64,000 bases of DNA from a bacterium (GTDB lineage: Bacteria; Planctomycetota; Planctomycetia; Pirellulales; Pirellulaceae). Of the stretch, positions 38,276 to 47,114 are shown one piece after another. Under the pieces are notes generated by a model that did no database searches, was not told where the DNA came from, and saw only the letters and a program-made list of their open reading frames with translations. How positions within the stretch are numbered: the stretch's first letter is position 1; every line of letters starts with the position of its first letter. The stretch is from assembly GCA_030430075.1 (NCBI GenBank), contig JAUIGN010000002.1, positions 124,001-188,000 on the forward strand, given 5' to 3'. The position numbers and the translations under genes are program-made.

Positions 38276-41200
38276 TCATTCGCTTGCCTGGTCGCGTTGG
38301 CCGCCGCTTTGGCCAGCGTCTTCATCCGTAGCGGAATCGGAATCGGAATCGGAATCGGAAGCACGTTGGCGGCCGGCGGGCGAGTCTGCTTCGTCGGTTG
38401 ATGCTCCAGAATCCGCCGGTGCGTCAACCGCCGCTTCCTGACTGGCCGCTTCCTCACTGGCTTTTTCGTCACTGGCTTTTTCGTCACCGGCTGCTTCGTC
38501 ACCGGCTGCTTCGTCGTTGTTCGGCTCTTCCTTCGCCGGTTCGATCGGCAAGCTGCCATCATCCACCGGTTCCACGGCATCCAGCGGACGTTCGACCTCC
38601 GACGTGACATCCGCCTTTCCGTTCCGGTCGGGCACGGCCGGTGTCATGGGCGCTCTCTTGAGATGCACGACAAATAGCGTCCGACGCATCACCTGGGCAG
38701 CATCGGGACGAATCGTCATGCCGGGGATCTCGTCATCCGACCAGGCGATGAGGCGCACTTCCCCCTCGGGCAGAGCCAACATCTGGCTCGCCAGTTCAAC
38801 CAGTTGCCCCACGGAGACTTCGCCGGCCCGCGTCTGGCGACACCAGTGTGTCACCTCGTCCGCACTCCAGCGCCCGTCACGAGGCACTCTGGAGGCACCG
38901 TCGATCCGGTCGAAGACGCCCAGCACCTGGGCGTCCGCAGCCGCCTCGTTGCGGTCAATGGTGTTGTCGCTGTTGGTATCCAGCCGTTGCAGCAGCGCAT
39001 CCGCCTGCCTGCGGTAGCTCAGTGTAGCCAGGACCTGATCCCATTGGGCCAGTTGCCGGCGGCCGGCGGGGAGGGTCTCGAATGCCAGCGGCATCCGTGC
39101 TCCGGCCGGCAGCTCGCCGACCCAGGCACCGCTGACCAGGCCCTCCGCTTCACCGCGCAGGATGCCGGCCCCGCTCAGATTGAATCGCGACCCGTTGGAA
39201 ATCTGCCACCCCTGCTCGGCATCGCCGGAAAGTGCGAACACGCCACCCAGGTCCGCATGCTGTTCGCTGTGCATATAGCCGATGCTGTTGGAGGCCACCT
39301 GAATGCCGCCGAATCGCAAGTCACCCTCCCGATGCATGGTGACCGTATGGGTCGTGGCGCCCTGGTCCGGTTTGAAATCGACGTCGCCTAACGGCTGGGC
39401 CAGGGCCGCATCATCTTCGAAGACAAAGTCGTAGCCGGTTGACAGCGAGGTGTACATGGCAGAATAGCGGGTAACCAACGCCCGCGGATAGTCGCCGTGG
39501 ACTTCAGCCACCACGACCTCCGTGACGCTGCGGGCAAAGCCGATGTCCAACTGGGCGGTTCGCACCACCACAAACGCGCCCACAATGGCAATCAGGGGAG
39601 CCGCGGCCCAGGCCCATTCGACGCGACCAATCATCCGAAACAGGCCCCAATTAAGGGGCGCCAGGACGAGCAGGTACAGCGCCAGGACGCGGAGGACGAA
39701 ATCGCCTTGCGGAATCGAGATGCCCGCCGCATCCTCGAGGGCCTGGCGCGCTGCATCGGAAGCGCCGCTGCGGTCGTTCCATGCCCCCATCCCGTAGTTC
39801 AGCCGCGGCGGATAGGCATCGTTGTGCCAGTCCTCGACATTCGTGGCCTCGGCCGTCGCGGCCAGGCGCGGCCGGCCCCGATCACGGTCCGCGCGGCGGG
39901 CCGCCGCATTGCCGCCAGCCGTGCCCGCAGTCCCTTCCAGCATCTGCTCGACAAGGCTCGTCTCTTCACCCGGCTCCCGAGCCGGCTCGCGGTTTTCCGT
40001 GTAGTGGCCAACGTCGCGTGTAAAATAACGCTGCGTCGTGATCAACCGCGAATCCTTGGCGCTCAAGTTGAGATCGACCCATCGCGTGCTGGCCACCTCG
40101 AACGCCGTGGAAGGGATGACCGCTTTGACAAACTCACGCCGCGGCCGACGCAGCACACAGCCATTGAAGAAGCTGTCGTAGCTGGCCCCCCAATTCATCA
40201 GGTATCGATCGGTCAGCGAAAACGATGTGGCGACAATGCGTCCCTGGCCGATCCGGCGTTCCCAGACAAGTTGGGCAGTCCCGGCGACCGGCGCGGCATC
40301 CGGGTGGGCTGTGAGGGCCACGCCGAACAGGGGCACTTGCGGCTGAAGTTCCAACTTCCGCGACGCCTTGCGGGTTGGTTCCGAACGGCCGGCCGCCGGC
40401 TGTTTGGAGGGCCCGGCGTCTGATTTCGGCGGCAGCGACCAGTAGTCGTTCAGTTCGGCAATCGCCGCCGCGTCAATTTCGACCGTCTCACCGGATTGGG
40501 CCGGCAGGTAGTCTTCCAGGAAGCTCCCTTTGAGCTTATCGAGCGAATTGGGGCCGCTGATGATCACTTGCCCGCCCCAATGCAACCAGTCCAACAGCGC
40601 TTGCTGTTGCGCCGGTGTAAAGCGTGATGGATCGAGATCATCCAGGAGCACATAACTGACACAGGTCCAGGTCAGCGGGTTGCTGGGCAGGGGCACGAAA
40701 CGATCGATCACCGGCTGCAAGACGCGATAGTAGAGCAGCGTATCGTCTTCAAATTCGCCGTCGGTCGGGGTATTGATGGCGGAAAGGCGCTGCAGAAAGC
40801 CATACCGCCCCGGGCTGCTCGAGAGAACCATGAAGTAGTACTGATAACCGGGCATCGCGGTCATCGGATCGCGGCTCGGTTGCACCACCAGTCGCCCGCC
40901 GCGCGAGGCACGCAATTCGCCGTTGAACCAGACCGTCTCGGTCGTCAATGCGCCCGCCCGCGGAACGAAGTGAGTCGTCTCGAATCGTCGTGCTTGCCCC
41001 TTGGCTAGTTTTGCAGGTCGTGTTCCTTGGAGGACGTAGGACGTCGAATCGACCGGAAACGGATTACCCCGTTCGTCCGTCGTGCTGGTTACAAGTTGCG
41101 CGGAGAAGTTGAAATTGTTCGCCTTAATCTCGTGAAACGTCGTCAGCCAATGCCCCGGTTTCGCCAGCGGTCGAACAATCAAGTCGTCCGCCGGCACGGT

Positions 41201-41392
41201 CTTGATCGGCTCGATCTCGAAGTCCTTCTTGGGCTCTTTTTTCTTCTTCTCCTTGTCAATATCATCCAGTTCCTGCTTCCGCTTGACGAGCGGATCCTGG
41301 TTGCATCCCGTACACCCGGGCAGTGAGGTTGCCAGCATGATCGCGGCGCCCATCCACAACGTCCAGCGAAATCGAGAATACGTGGTAATCAT
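38276..41392 (-). CDS. Large lipoprotein with EF-hand and acidic repetitive tail, partner of ABC ATPase
   Basis: A 1038-residue protein. I chose the ATG at 41392 because it gives WTLWMGAAIMLATSLPGC, a lipoprotein signal with lipobox LPGC; a longer frame to 41584 lacks homology. After a Lys/Glu-rich stretch (~40-60) comes a domain with LLDDLDPSRFTPAQQQALLDWL and GGQVIISGPNS, which resembles the GATase-like domain of GldG-type/DUF4350 proteins. Two hydrophobic stretches follow in the middle (FVLRVLALYLLVLAPLNWGL and AAPLIAIVGAFVVVRTA). Near residue ~870 is an EF-hand-type loop (DTNSDNTIDRNE). The C-terminus is a low-complexity Ala/Glu/Asp/Ser tail with SDSDSDSDS and repeats such as DEKAS. The tail is encoded by short DNA repeats at 38330-38370 and 38452-38516. 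Role unknown. Confidence 0.8.
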   Translation of the reverse strand: MITTYSRFRWTLWMGAAIMLATSLPGCTGCNQDPLVKRKQELDDIDKEKKKKEPKKDFEIEPIKTVPADDLIVRPLAKPGHWLTTFHEIKANNFNFSAQLVTSTTDERGNPFPVDSTSYVLQGTRPAKLAKGQARRFETTHFVPRAGALTTETVWFNGELRASRGGRLVVQPSRDPMTAMPGYQYYFMVLSSSPGRYGFLQRLSAINTPTDGEFEDDTLLYYRVLQPVIDRFVPLPSNPLTWTCVSYVLLDDLDPSRFTPAQQQALLDWLHWGGQVIISGPNSLDKLKGSFLEDYLPAQSGETVEIDAAAIAELNDYWSLPPKSDAGPSKQPAAGRSEPTRKASRKLELQPQVPLFGVALTAHPDAAPVAGTAQLVWERRIGQGRIVATSFSLTDRYLMNWGASYDSFFNGCVLRRPRREFVKAVIPSTAFEVASTRWVDLNLSAKDSRLITTQRYFTRDVGHYTENREPAREPGEETSLVEQMLEGTAGTAGGNAAARRADRDRGRPRLAATAEATNVEDWHNDAYPPRLNYGMGAWNDRSGASDAARQALEDAAGISIPQGDFVLRVLALYLLVLAPLNWGLFRMIGRVEWAWAAAPLIAIVGAFVVVRTAQLDIGFARSVTEVVVAEVHGDYPRALVTRYSAMYTSLSTGYDFVFEDDAALAQPLGDVDFKPDQGATTHTVTMHREGDLRFGGIQVASNSIGYMHSEQHADLGGVFALSGDAEQGWQISNGSRFNLSGAGILRGEAEGLVSGAWVGELPAGARMPLAFETLPAGRRQLAQWDQVLATLSYRRQADALLQRLDTNSDNTIDRNEAAADAQVLGVFDRIDGASRVPRDGRWSADEVTHWCRQTRAGEVSVGQLVELASQMLALPEGEVRLIAWSDDEIPGMTIRPDAAQVMRRTLFVVHLKRAPMTPAVPDRNGKADVTSEVERPLDAVEPVDDGSLPIEPAKEEPNNDEAAGDEAAGDEKASDEKASEEAASQEAAVDAPADSGASTDEADSPAGRQRASDSDSDSDSATDEDAGQSGGQRDQASE
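38330..38516. repeat. Hexamer and 15-bp repeats inside the lipoprotein gene
   Basis: GGAATC is repeated four times near 38333-38357, encoding alternating Ser and Asp. Near 38455-38514 a 15-base unit occurs four times (two close to TCACTGGCTTTTTCG, two close to TCACCGGCTGCTTCG), encoding AAGDE- and KASDE-like units. All are multiples of three, so copy changes would keep frame. Confidence 0.75.
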
Positions 41393-41498
41393 GGGTCTCA
41401 CTCGAGCGAACGACATCGTCACGGATGCCGGAAAATCTGTTCCAGTGTAAGACGTCACCAGTTGCGAGGGAAGTCGACGCGCCCCCCCCCCCGACAAC

Positions 41499-42158
41499 TC
41501 AGTCGCCATGTTCGCCGGACGATAGCCGCCGATAATCGTCCATCGTATCCAAATCATCCGGAACCGCGGCATGACCGACTTCAATCTCGCGCACGTTTGC
41601 CCCTTGAACCAGCGCGTTCACTCCTTCGTCTTCGCCCAGCCTGGCGACATCTTGCGCAGAGGCCCAGGGAAAGAGAACCGGGTGCCCGCGCCGGGCCTGC
41701 TGTTCCCGTGCCGCCCCGGCGTCGACCGCCGGCCGATGCGTCGGCACCAGAATCGCCCCCTCGTCCACGCCATGTGCATCCAACAAGGCTTGGATGACCT
41801 CCGCGGACAGGCGGGGCATATCCGCCGGCGCCAGCAACCAGGCCGCGTCCCCGGAAGGCGCATCCCGTTCCTGAATGAACTCGAGTGCTCGCAAGACCGA
41901 GTCTTTCATTTCCGCCGGCGGCAGGGCCGGCGTGACCACCCGGGCACCGGCTTGCACACATAGCTCGCGGAGTTGCTCGTCATCCCGCCTGACGACCGCC
42001 ACGACGTGCGCGACACCACCCTGTTGCCAGGCATTCACCACCTGTTCGATGACCGTCGCCTCGCCCCACGGCAAGGTCAGTTTCGGCCGCCCCATCCGCC
42101 GGCTTCTGCCCGCTGCCGGAATGATGCCGTACGATGAAAAAGAACGGGCCGGTTGCAT
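41499..42158 (-). CDS. MobA-like nucleotidyltransferase (MocA/NTP_transf_3 type)
   Basis: A 219-residue protein with the nucleotide-binding start GIIPAAGRSRRMGRPKLTLPW (consensus L-A-A-G-x-S-x-R-M-G-x-x-K), WLLAPADMPRLSAEVIQALL (the PxDxP-like metal motif) and ARRGHPVLFP (GxP near the substrate site). This matches molybdenum-cofactor cytidylyl/guanylyltransferase-like enzymes. The next gene upstream on the same strand encodes an XdhC protein, which is also a molybdenum hydroxylase accessory factor, so a role in CTP-dependent molybdenum cofactor maturation is likely. No xanthine dehydrogenase subunit lies in the window. It is followed after 106 bases by the lipoprotein gene. Confidence 0.85.
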   Translation of the reverse strand: MQPARSFSSYGIIPAAGRSRRMGRPKLTLPWGEATVIEQVVNAWQQGGVAHVVAVVRRDDEQLRELCVQAGARVVTPALPPAEMKDSVLRALEFIQERDAPSGDAAWLLAPADMPRLSAEVIQALLDAHGVDEGAILVPTHRPAVDAGAAREQQARRGHPVLFPWASAQDVARLGEDEGVNALVQGANVREIEVGHAAVPDDLDTMDDYRRLSSGEHGD

Positions 42159-42248
42159 ACTTATCGCAGGCTTTCGAGACGTTGTGCCAAGAAGGGCGAG
42201 CGCCCCGTAGCCGGCACGACCGTTCGGGTACTCCGCACGCTGCGGTTG

Positions 42249-43346
42249 TCATCCCTGTTCGCACTCGACTCCCGGCACATTGACCGCCGCCGGACGTCCT
42301 GGAACGCGGCCGTTGCAATTGCGGTGCGCCACCAGCTCTGCACAGATGCTGACGGCAATTTCGGGCACGGTTTGCGAACCGATATCAATTCCCAGCGGCG
42401 CGTAGACTCCTGCCAGGACATCGGCCGGCACCCCCTCTTGGATCAGATCATCAAAGATCAACTTGATCTTCCGCCGGCTCCCGATCAAGCCGACATAGCG
42501 GGCCCCCCGCTGTGCCAGATGATAGAGGGCGCGCTGATCGTGATGATGGCCGCGGGTCACGATCAGACAATAGGTGTCCGCTGTGATCTCCAGCGCCGGC
42601 AATACCTGCTCCATGTCCCCCGCAACACGCGTCTCTGCAAAGGGAAATCGCTCCGCCGAGGTAAACTCCGCGCGGTCATCGACCACGCAAATGTCGAACT
42701 CCAGCTCGGCCGCCAGTTTGCCGACGGCATGCCCCACGTGACCGCCTCCCACAATCACTAACCGGCACCGAGGTTGCACCGTCAGGTACCCAACGCCATG
42801 TGCCGTATACGGGCGAGGTCGCGTGGCGAGCGGTCGCAAGCCGGACAGGACTTGCTCCGGGATCTCGGCCAAATCGGCATGCAGGGAAACGATCGGCGTG
42901 TCATGCTCGTCGAACAAGTACGCAGCCGTCTCCACGCCACCGCTTGCCTCGCGATCGAACACAATCGCCTCGGTAAACCCCTTCCCACGCTCGACCAGCG
43001 AAAACAATTGCTGGTAGTAGTCGGGGGCGGCACCAGAACGCAACGGTTCGATGAGAATCCCCATCCGCCCGCCGCAGATCAGGCCGTCGTCCCAGCCATA
43101 ATCGCTGTCCAGTTGGAACGTCGCTACCTCGGCCGCGCCTCGTTCGAGCACCGCCAGGGCGCGTCGCTTGACTTCCGCTTCGACGCACCCCCCACCTAAC
43201 GTTCCGGCTTGCGATCCGTCGGCGTACACCAGCATCAGGGCGCCCGCCTTTTGAGGCGTCGAACCACGCGTCTCGACCAGCCGGCAATAGGCGACGGGAC
43301 GTCCCGCCTGGAGCGTGTCTACAAGCTGGCTGACCACTTCTCGCAT
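42249..43346 (-). CDS. XdhC/CoxI family protein
   Basis: A 365-residue XdhC protein. The N-terminal CoxI-type part has VAYCRLVETRGSTPQKAGALMLV and the Gly/Cys block GTLGGGCVEAEV. LICGGRMGILIEPL follows, and the C-terminal Rossmann domain has RLVIVGGGHVGHAVGKLAAE and ADTYCLIVTRGHHHDQRALYHL. The family delivers sulfurated molybdenum cofactor to xanthine dehydrogenase-like enzymes. The MobA-like gene follows 90 bases later, as in many moco-hydroxylase accessory loci. The target enzyme must be encoded elsewhere. Confidence 0.93.
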   Translation of the reverse strand: MREVVSQLVDTLQAGRPVAYCRLVETRGSTPQKAGALMLVYADGSQAGTLGGGCVEAEVKRRALAVLERGAAEVATFQLDSDYGWDDGLICGGRMGILIEPLRSGAAPDYYQQLFSLVERGKGFTEAIVFDREASGGVETAAYLFDEHDTPIVSLHADLAEIPEQVLSGLRPLATRPRPYTAHGVGYLTVQPRCRLVIVGGGHVGHAVGKLAAELEFDICVVDDRAEFTSAERFPFAETRVAGDMEQVLPALEITADTYCLIVTRGHHHDQRALYHLAQRGARYVGLIGSRRKIKLIFDDLIQEGVPADVLAGVYAPLGIDIGSQTVPEIAVSICAELVAHRNCNGRVPGRPAAVNVPGVECEQG

Positions 43347-43391
43347 CTGTGCAACTCTTCTCTTTCCTGGTTGATCCTACCGCCACCATGG

Positions 43392-43700
43392 TCAGGCCGG
43401 ATCCAGCACCCGCAATTCGGTCTTCGCCACCAAACCCTTCACGTTCTCTCGGAACGTGACCATGTGGGGGGCAGCCAGGTGCACCTTCAAAGCTTCCAGA
43501 CTTTCCCATTTTTCAACAACCGTCACCGTGTCGGCCCGCAGTGCCGGCTGGGCGGCCAGGTCCGCCTGAACATCGACCGTCGCGACATACTCGATGCACC
43601 CCTCTTCCGCCCGCACGTTGGGAATGTTGGCCTGCAAATGAGCCATGAACTGGTCACGGCTACCAGCATTCAGTTCGATTTCCGCAATCACGTAGATCAT
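43392..43700 (-). CDS. Antibiotic biosynthesis monooxygenase-like (ABM) small protein
   Basis: A 102-residue protein of the ABM/quinol monooxygenase type: it starts IYVIAEIELNAGSRDQF, has EEGCIEYVATVD in the middle and VVEKWESLEALKVHLAAPHM towards the end, all typical of this ferredoxin-like fold. Such proteins act on small aromatic substrates without a cofactor. A sequence AACCAGGAGC occurs twice just upstream, and the nearer copy is placed like a ribosome-binding site (about 10 bases before the ATG). It lies 45 bases before the xdhC gene on the same strand. No substrate can be named. Confidence 0.88.
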   Translation of the reverse strand: MIYVIAEIELNAGSRDQFMAHLQANIPNVRAEEGCIEYVATVDVQADLAAQPALRADTVTVVEKWESLEALKVHLAAPHMVTFRENVKGLVAKTELRVLDPA

Positions 43701-43930
43701 CGCTTTGCTCGCTCCTGGTTACGAGTGGCTCCTGGTTTCGGAACGTCCAAGGCCCCATTCTTAACCGTGCTGCCTGCCAAGACAACGGGTTGCTCGACGA
43801 CTTGCCTAAATTCGCCCTCCACCGTCCAGCGGCACCCGACCTGCTGGACCAACCGCAGCCATTCAAACCACAGCCGCCGGGGAACGAAGTAAAAACTTGC
43901 GGCAGGTCCTCGCGAAGGACGCGCGAGGTG

Positions 43931-43994
43931 GGTCGATGGCACGTTCCGGCACGACCCAGGCCCGCAATTCGTCATGCACAGCATGACCTACGGA
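43931..43994 (-). repeat. Hairpin repeat family H, copy C
   Basis: On the minus strand it shares CCGTAGG, the perfect core GTCATGCTGTGCATGAC, and the following AATTGCGG-like bases with copy A; the flank beyond CCGGAACG is weakly similar to the GGCAGGAAC part of the other copies. It sits in the 593-base gap 43701-44293. On the minus strand this gap has an open frame (43697-43984) which runs out of the repeat and is not convincing as a gene. The next gene on the plus strand starts about 300 bases away. Confidence 0.7.
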
Positions 43995-44293
43995 ATCTTT
44001 CACATCCCGAACGAGCGCCTACCGCGCCCCGCAGCCGACCGCGGTAAGCGACATGAGACCGCCGCCTGCGCGGCTGAAGCTCCACGACGGGGCGACTCCG
44101 GGAGTGACCGAGAAGTTCCGAGGCGTGCGTATGCTGCGCCACATTCGGTTCCGGCGAATTGCGGTATCATGACACGGCGATAGGATAAGAATCTCAGGCA
44201 GCGGCGCGGGTGGAACGTCGGTGGTTTGACCGATTTCCGCCCCGGCGCCTAGGCCTGAATCCAGTACCTCAGATCAGCAAGGAGCAGTCGGCG

Positions 44294-45478
44294 ATGAGCG
44301 GGACGGCGGAACCAAAGGCAGTGGCGGGATTGAACATTGAACACGCAGTCGGGCAGCGTTACTCGGCCGCTTCCCAGGCTGCCGAACCGGCCCTGTGCTG
44401 CCCCGTGCAGTACGACACCAGCCTGCTGGAGGTCTTGCCACAGGAGTTGATCGATCGAGACTACGGATGCGGCGACCCGTCACGCTACGTTCAGGAAGGG
44501 GAAATCGTCTTGGACTTGGGGTCCGGCGGCGGCAAGATCTGCTACATCGCCTCGCAGGTCGTCGGCCAGAATGGACGGGTGATCGGCGTCGATATGAACG
44601 ACGAGATGCTGGCGCTGGCTCGACGACACCAACAGGAGATCGGCGACCGGATCGGCTGGCACAATGTCGAATTCCACAAGGGACGCATTCAGGACCTGGC
44701 CCTGGACCTCGACACCTTCGCATTGCACCTGGCCGCCGAGCCGATTGCCACGCCTGCCGACTGGTTGCGCGCCCAGAATCATGCCGATCAACTGCGGGCG
44801 GACGCCCCCATGATCGCCTCCGACTCGGTCGACGTGGTGCTCTCCAATTGCGTTCTGAACCTGGTCAACCCGGGTGATCGCCGGCAATTGTTTGACGAAG
44901 TCTTTCGCGTGCTGCGGCGCGGCGGTCGAGCGATCATCAGCGACATCGTCTGTGACGAACCGGTCCCTTTGGAGATGCAGCACGACCCGACGCTCTGGAG
45001 CGGTTGCATCAGCGGAGCGCATCAGGAGAGCGAACTGCTGGAACGCTTCGAGCAAGCCGGTTTCTACGGAGTCGAAATTGTCGAGCGGCAAGAAGAACCT
45101 TGGGCCGCCATCGAAGGGATTGAGTTTCGCAGCATGACGGTCCGTGCTTTCAAGGGCAAACAAGGGCCTTGCGATGATTACCATCAGGCGGTCATCTACC
45201 GGGGTCCCTGGAAGAGCGTTACGGACGATGACGGGCACGTCCTCCGCCGCGGCGTCCGAACCGCCGTCTGTGCCAAGACATTCGCCATCTACTCGAAGCC
45301 GCCGTATGCGGATAACTTTTATCCGTTGCCGCCGAACACGCCAGTTGCGGACGGTGACGCCGCGCCGTTCGACTGTCGCCGCAACGCAATCCGCGATCCT
45401 CGCGAAACCAAAGGCCCCCTACCCGGCAAGACGCAACTGCCAACCATGGACTGCTGCGGTCCCGACCCGTGCTGTTAG
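44294..45478 (+). CDS. ArsM-like SAM methyltransferase with Cys-rich C-terminus
   Basis: A 394-residue class I SAM methyltransferase. The ATG at 44294 has AAGGAG about 10 bases upstream. The N-region has ALCCPVQYDTSLL; the SAM site is VLDLGSGGGKICYIASQVVG with VIGVDMNDEMLALAR; SDSVDVVLSNCVLNLV and LFDEVFRVLRRGGRAIISDI follow; then WSGCISGAHQESELLERF. A CC near the N-terminus, the Cys of SNC, and the GCISGA Cys fit the spread of arsenic-binding cysteines in arsenite methyltransferases. It is closer to a planctomycete/cyanobacterial ArsM-like group than to classical ArsM. It ends in DCCGPDPCC, a cysteine-rich tail that could bind metal. The substrate is likely a thiophilic metalloid, not proven. 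Confidence 0.8.
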   Translation: MSGTAEPKAVAGLNIEHAVGQRYSAASQAAEPALCCPVQYDTSLLEVLPQELIDRDYGCGDPSRYVQEGEIVLDLGSGGGKICYIASQVVGQNGRVIGVDMNDEMLALARRHQQEIGDRIGWHNVEFHKGRIQDLALDLDTFALHLAAEPIATPADWLRAQNHADQLRADAPMIASDSVDVVLSNCVLNLVNPGDRRQLFDEVFRVLRRGGRAIISDIVCDEPVPLEMQHDPTLWSGCISGAHQESELLERFEQAGFYGVEIVERQEEPWAAIEGIEFRSMTVRAFKGKQGPCDDYHQAVIYRGPWKSVTDDDGHVLRRGVRTAVCAKTFAIYSKPPYADNFYPLPPNTPVADGDAAPFDCRRNAIRDPRETKGPLPGKTQLPTMDCCGPDPCC

Positions 45479-45502
45479 TCGGCTGTGGGATCGTGCACCA
45501 GC

Positions 45503-46831
45503 TCACCTGAGTCGTCGCATCACATCTTCCAGGACCAGTTCAGCTTCGCCGGTCATCGGCGCCCGATTGAAGCTAAGATGGCTGAAGTGCCGGATAACGG
45601 TGTCCTCGACGCCTGCCAAACGCCCCCGCTTGAGTGCCACCACGCCGTCACCTCGGCCGTCGACAACCTCGTCAAGATCCGCCAACCAGCGGTCCACGCG
45701 GCTGCCGAAGAACCTCACCCAGCGGTTCGTTGCACCTGCACGGGCGAGCATCCTGCGGGCCGCCACCAGCTCTTCCGCCGTCAGCGTGGCCACATCACCC
45801 AGGATCACGGTGTAGCGAATTTTGGGATTGCGATGCCGCGCATTGAGCGTGGTGAGGAACGGCGAGCCCGGCTGCAGATCGACTTGTGCATCCGCCAGCC
45901 CGTCTTCTATGGCTGCCGCGGCCCAGCGAACGTGGTCGCGGCGATCGGCCCCCAGGACCGCCTCGCAAAGGTCCAATCCAAATCCGAACTCGGCCAGAAC
46001 CGACCCCTGCGTGGGCGGAGAAATCATGATCAGCCGATCGACATTTCCCGGGTCGAGCGCCGGGTCCTCGACCACCGCCCGCGCCACCAGGCCGCCCATC
46101 GAATGAGTCAACAACGCAACTCGACGCCGCGGGTGGCTGTCTCGAAACCGCTGCAGCTCATCCGCCAGCAAGCGGGCCGATTCCGGGATGGGCTGGTCGT
46201 TCGGATAATCAAACACGCCGCACGGCATTCTGGCGGAACGCTGGCGCACCAGGAGGTTGGCCATATGGTCGCCGCTGGATTGCAGGCCGTGCACCAGCAG
46301 CACGAGCGGTTGATCGGGGGGTGCGAGCTGCCATCCTTTGTCAAGCCGAATCCCATACCGCTTCGCGGGCCGTAAACTGGCCGTCACGGAGCGGCGCAAG
46401 CGGCGTGAGATCTCGCGATGCGACGCCAGCAGGGCTTTGCGGTTCAAACGGATCTGCAGGGCGGCCGGCTCGTTCTGCCCCCGCGCCGCAGCCAGGCTAA
46501 ACTCGATGTCCGGCGAAAACGTCGCATTCAACGTCGCGATAATCGGCCGTACAAATGGGCTGTCGACGGGAATCGAACCGCGTCGACCGAGCTCGTCCAA
46601 GGCCGCATCGTCAAAGCCCCTCGCTCGGGAGACACCTCGCAAAATATCGAGCCACGCGACCTCCCCGTCCCGGGCCGGCACATGGATCGTCGTCACGAAG
46701 GCTTCCCGATCGTGGACCACGCGAATGGCCCCGGGGTCGGGCTCGGCGGCCGACGCGAGCACGGTCCATGCCGCCGCGGCGCAAAAGCAAGCCACCAGAC
46801 AGAAGTTCACTTGAATTGAACGGCACTCCAT
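45503..46831 (-). CDS. Exported alpha/beta hydrolase (lipase-like)
   Basis: A 442-residue protein with a Sec signal (LVACFCAAAAWTVLASA). The N-terminal ~170 residues are not recognised and may be a beta-rich domain. The alpha/beta-hydrolase core starts at PLVLLVHGLQSSG (oxyanion loop), then VALLTHSMGGLVARAVVED holds the nucleophile Ser in a T-H-S-M-G-G elbow, LIMISPPTQGSVL follows, and a His near the end (VIRHFSHLSFNRAP) could be the catalytic base. It resembles triacylglycerol lipase/PGAP1-like planctomycete proteins. It converges with the ArsM-like gene, with 24 bases between the stops. Confidence 0.85.
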   Translation of the reverse strand: MECRSIQVNFCLVACFCAAAAWTVLASAAEPDPGAIRVVHDREAFVTTIHVPARDGEVAWLDILRGVSRARGFDDAALDELGRRGSIPVDSPFVRPIIATLNATFSPDIEFSLAAARGQNEPAALQIRLNRKALLASHREISRRLRRSVTASLRPAKRYGIRLDKGWQLAPPDQPLVLLVHGLQSSGDHMANLLVRQRSARMPCGVFDYPNDQPIPESARLLADELQRFRDSHPRRRVALLTHSMGGLVARAVVEDPALDPGNVDRLIMISPPTQGSVLAEFGFGLDLCEAVLGADRRDHVRWAAAAIEDGLADAQVDLQPGSPFLTTLNARHRNPKIRYTVILGDVATLTAEELVAARRMLARAGATNRWVRFFGSRVDRWLADLDEVVDGRGDGVVALKRGRLAGVEDTVIRHFSHLSFNRAPMTGEAELVLEDVMRRLR

Positions 46832-47114
46832 AACCCGACTCTCCCATCACATTCCATGTCACGTGCTGGGAGAAATTCTATGGGCTCGTCCGCCGCAGGC
46901 AAATGCGGATTTTCGCAGGCGGAGGACGCCGAGTTGCCAAATTGACGGGCGGAACGCCGCCACCCGCGCGACCGCTGACCGTCGGTTGCGTGCCGGTACA
47001 CTGTGCCGCCGAGCCGGACATCCGCCGGCCCTCTCCCTCCATTGGAGCCGGCTAGACGACAGCAGTGCGTCAAGAACTACGGGGTTGGGTCGATCACGAT
47101 GTTCGCCTTGTTGG

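Noticed and set aside
43697..43984. A 95-codon minus-strand frame between the ABM gene and hairpin copy C
   Set aside because: It starts inside the hairpin repeat and runs into the ABM gene leader. A transposase-tail origin was considered but no motif supports it.
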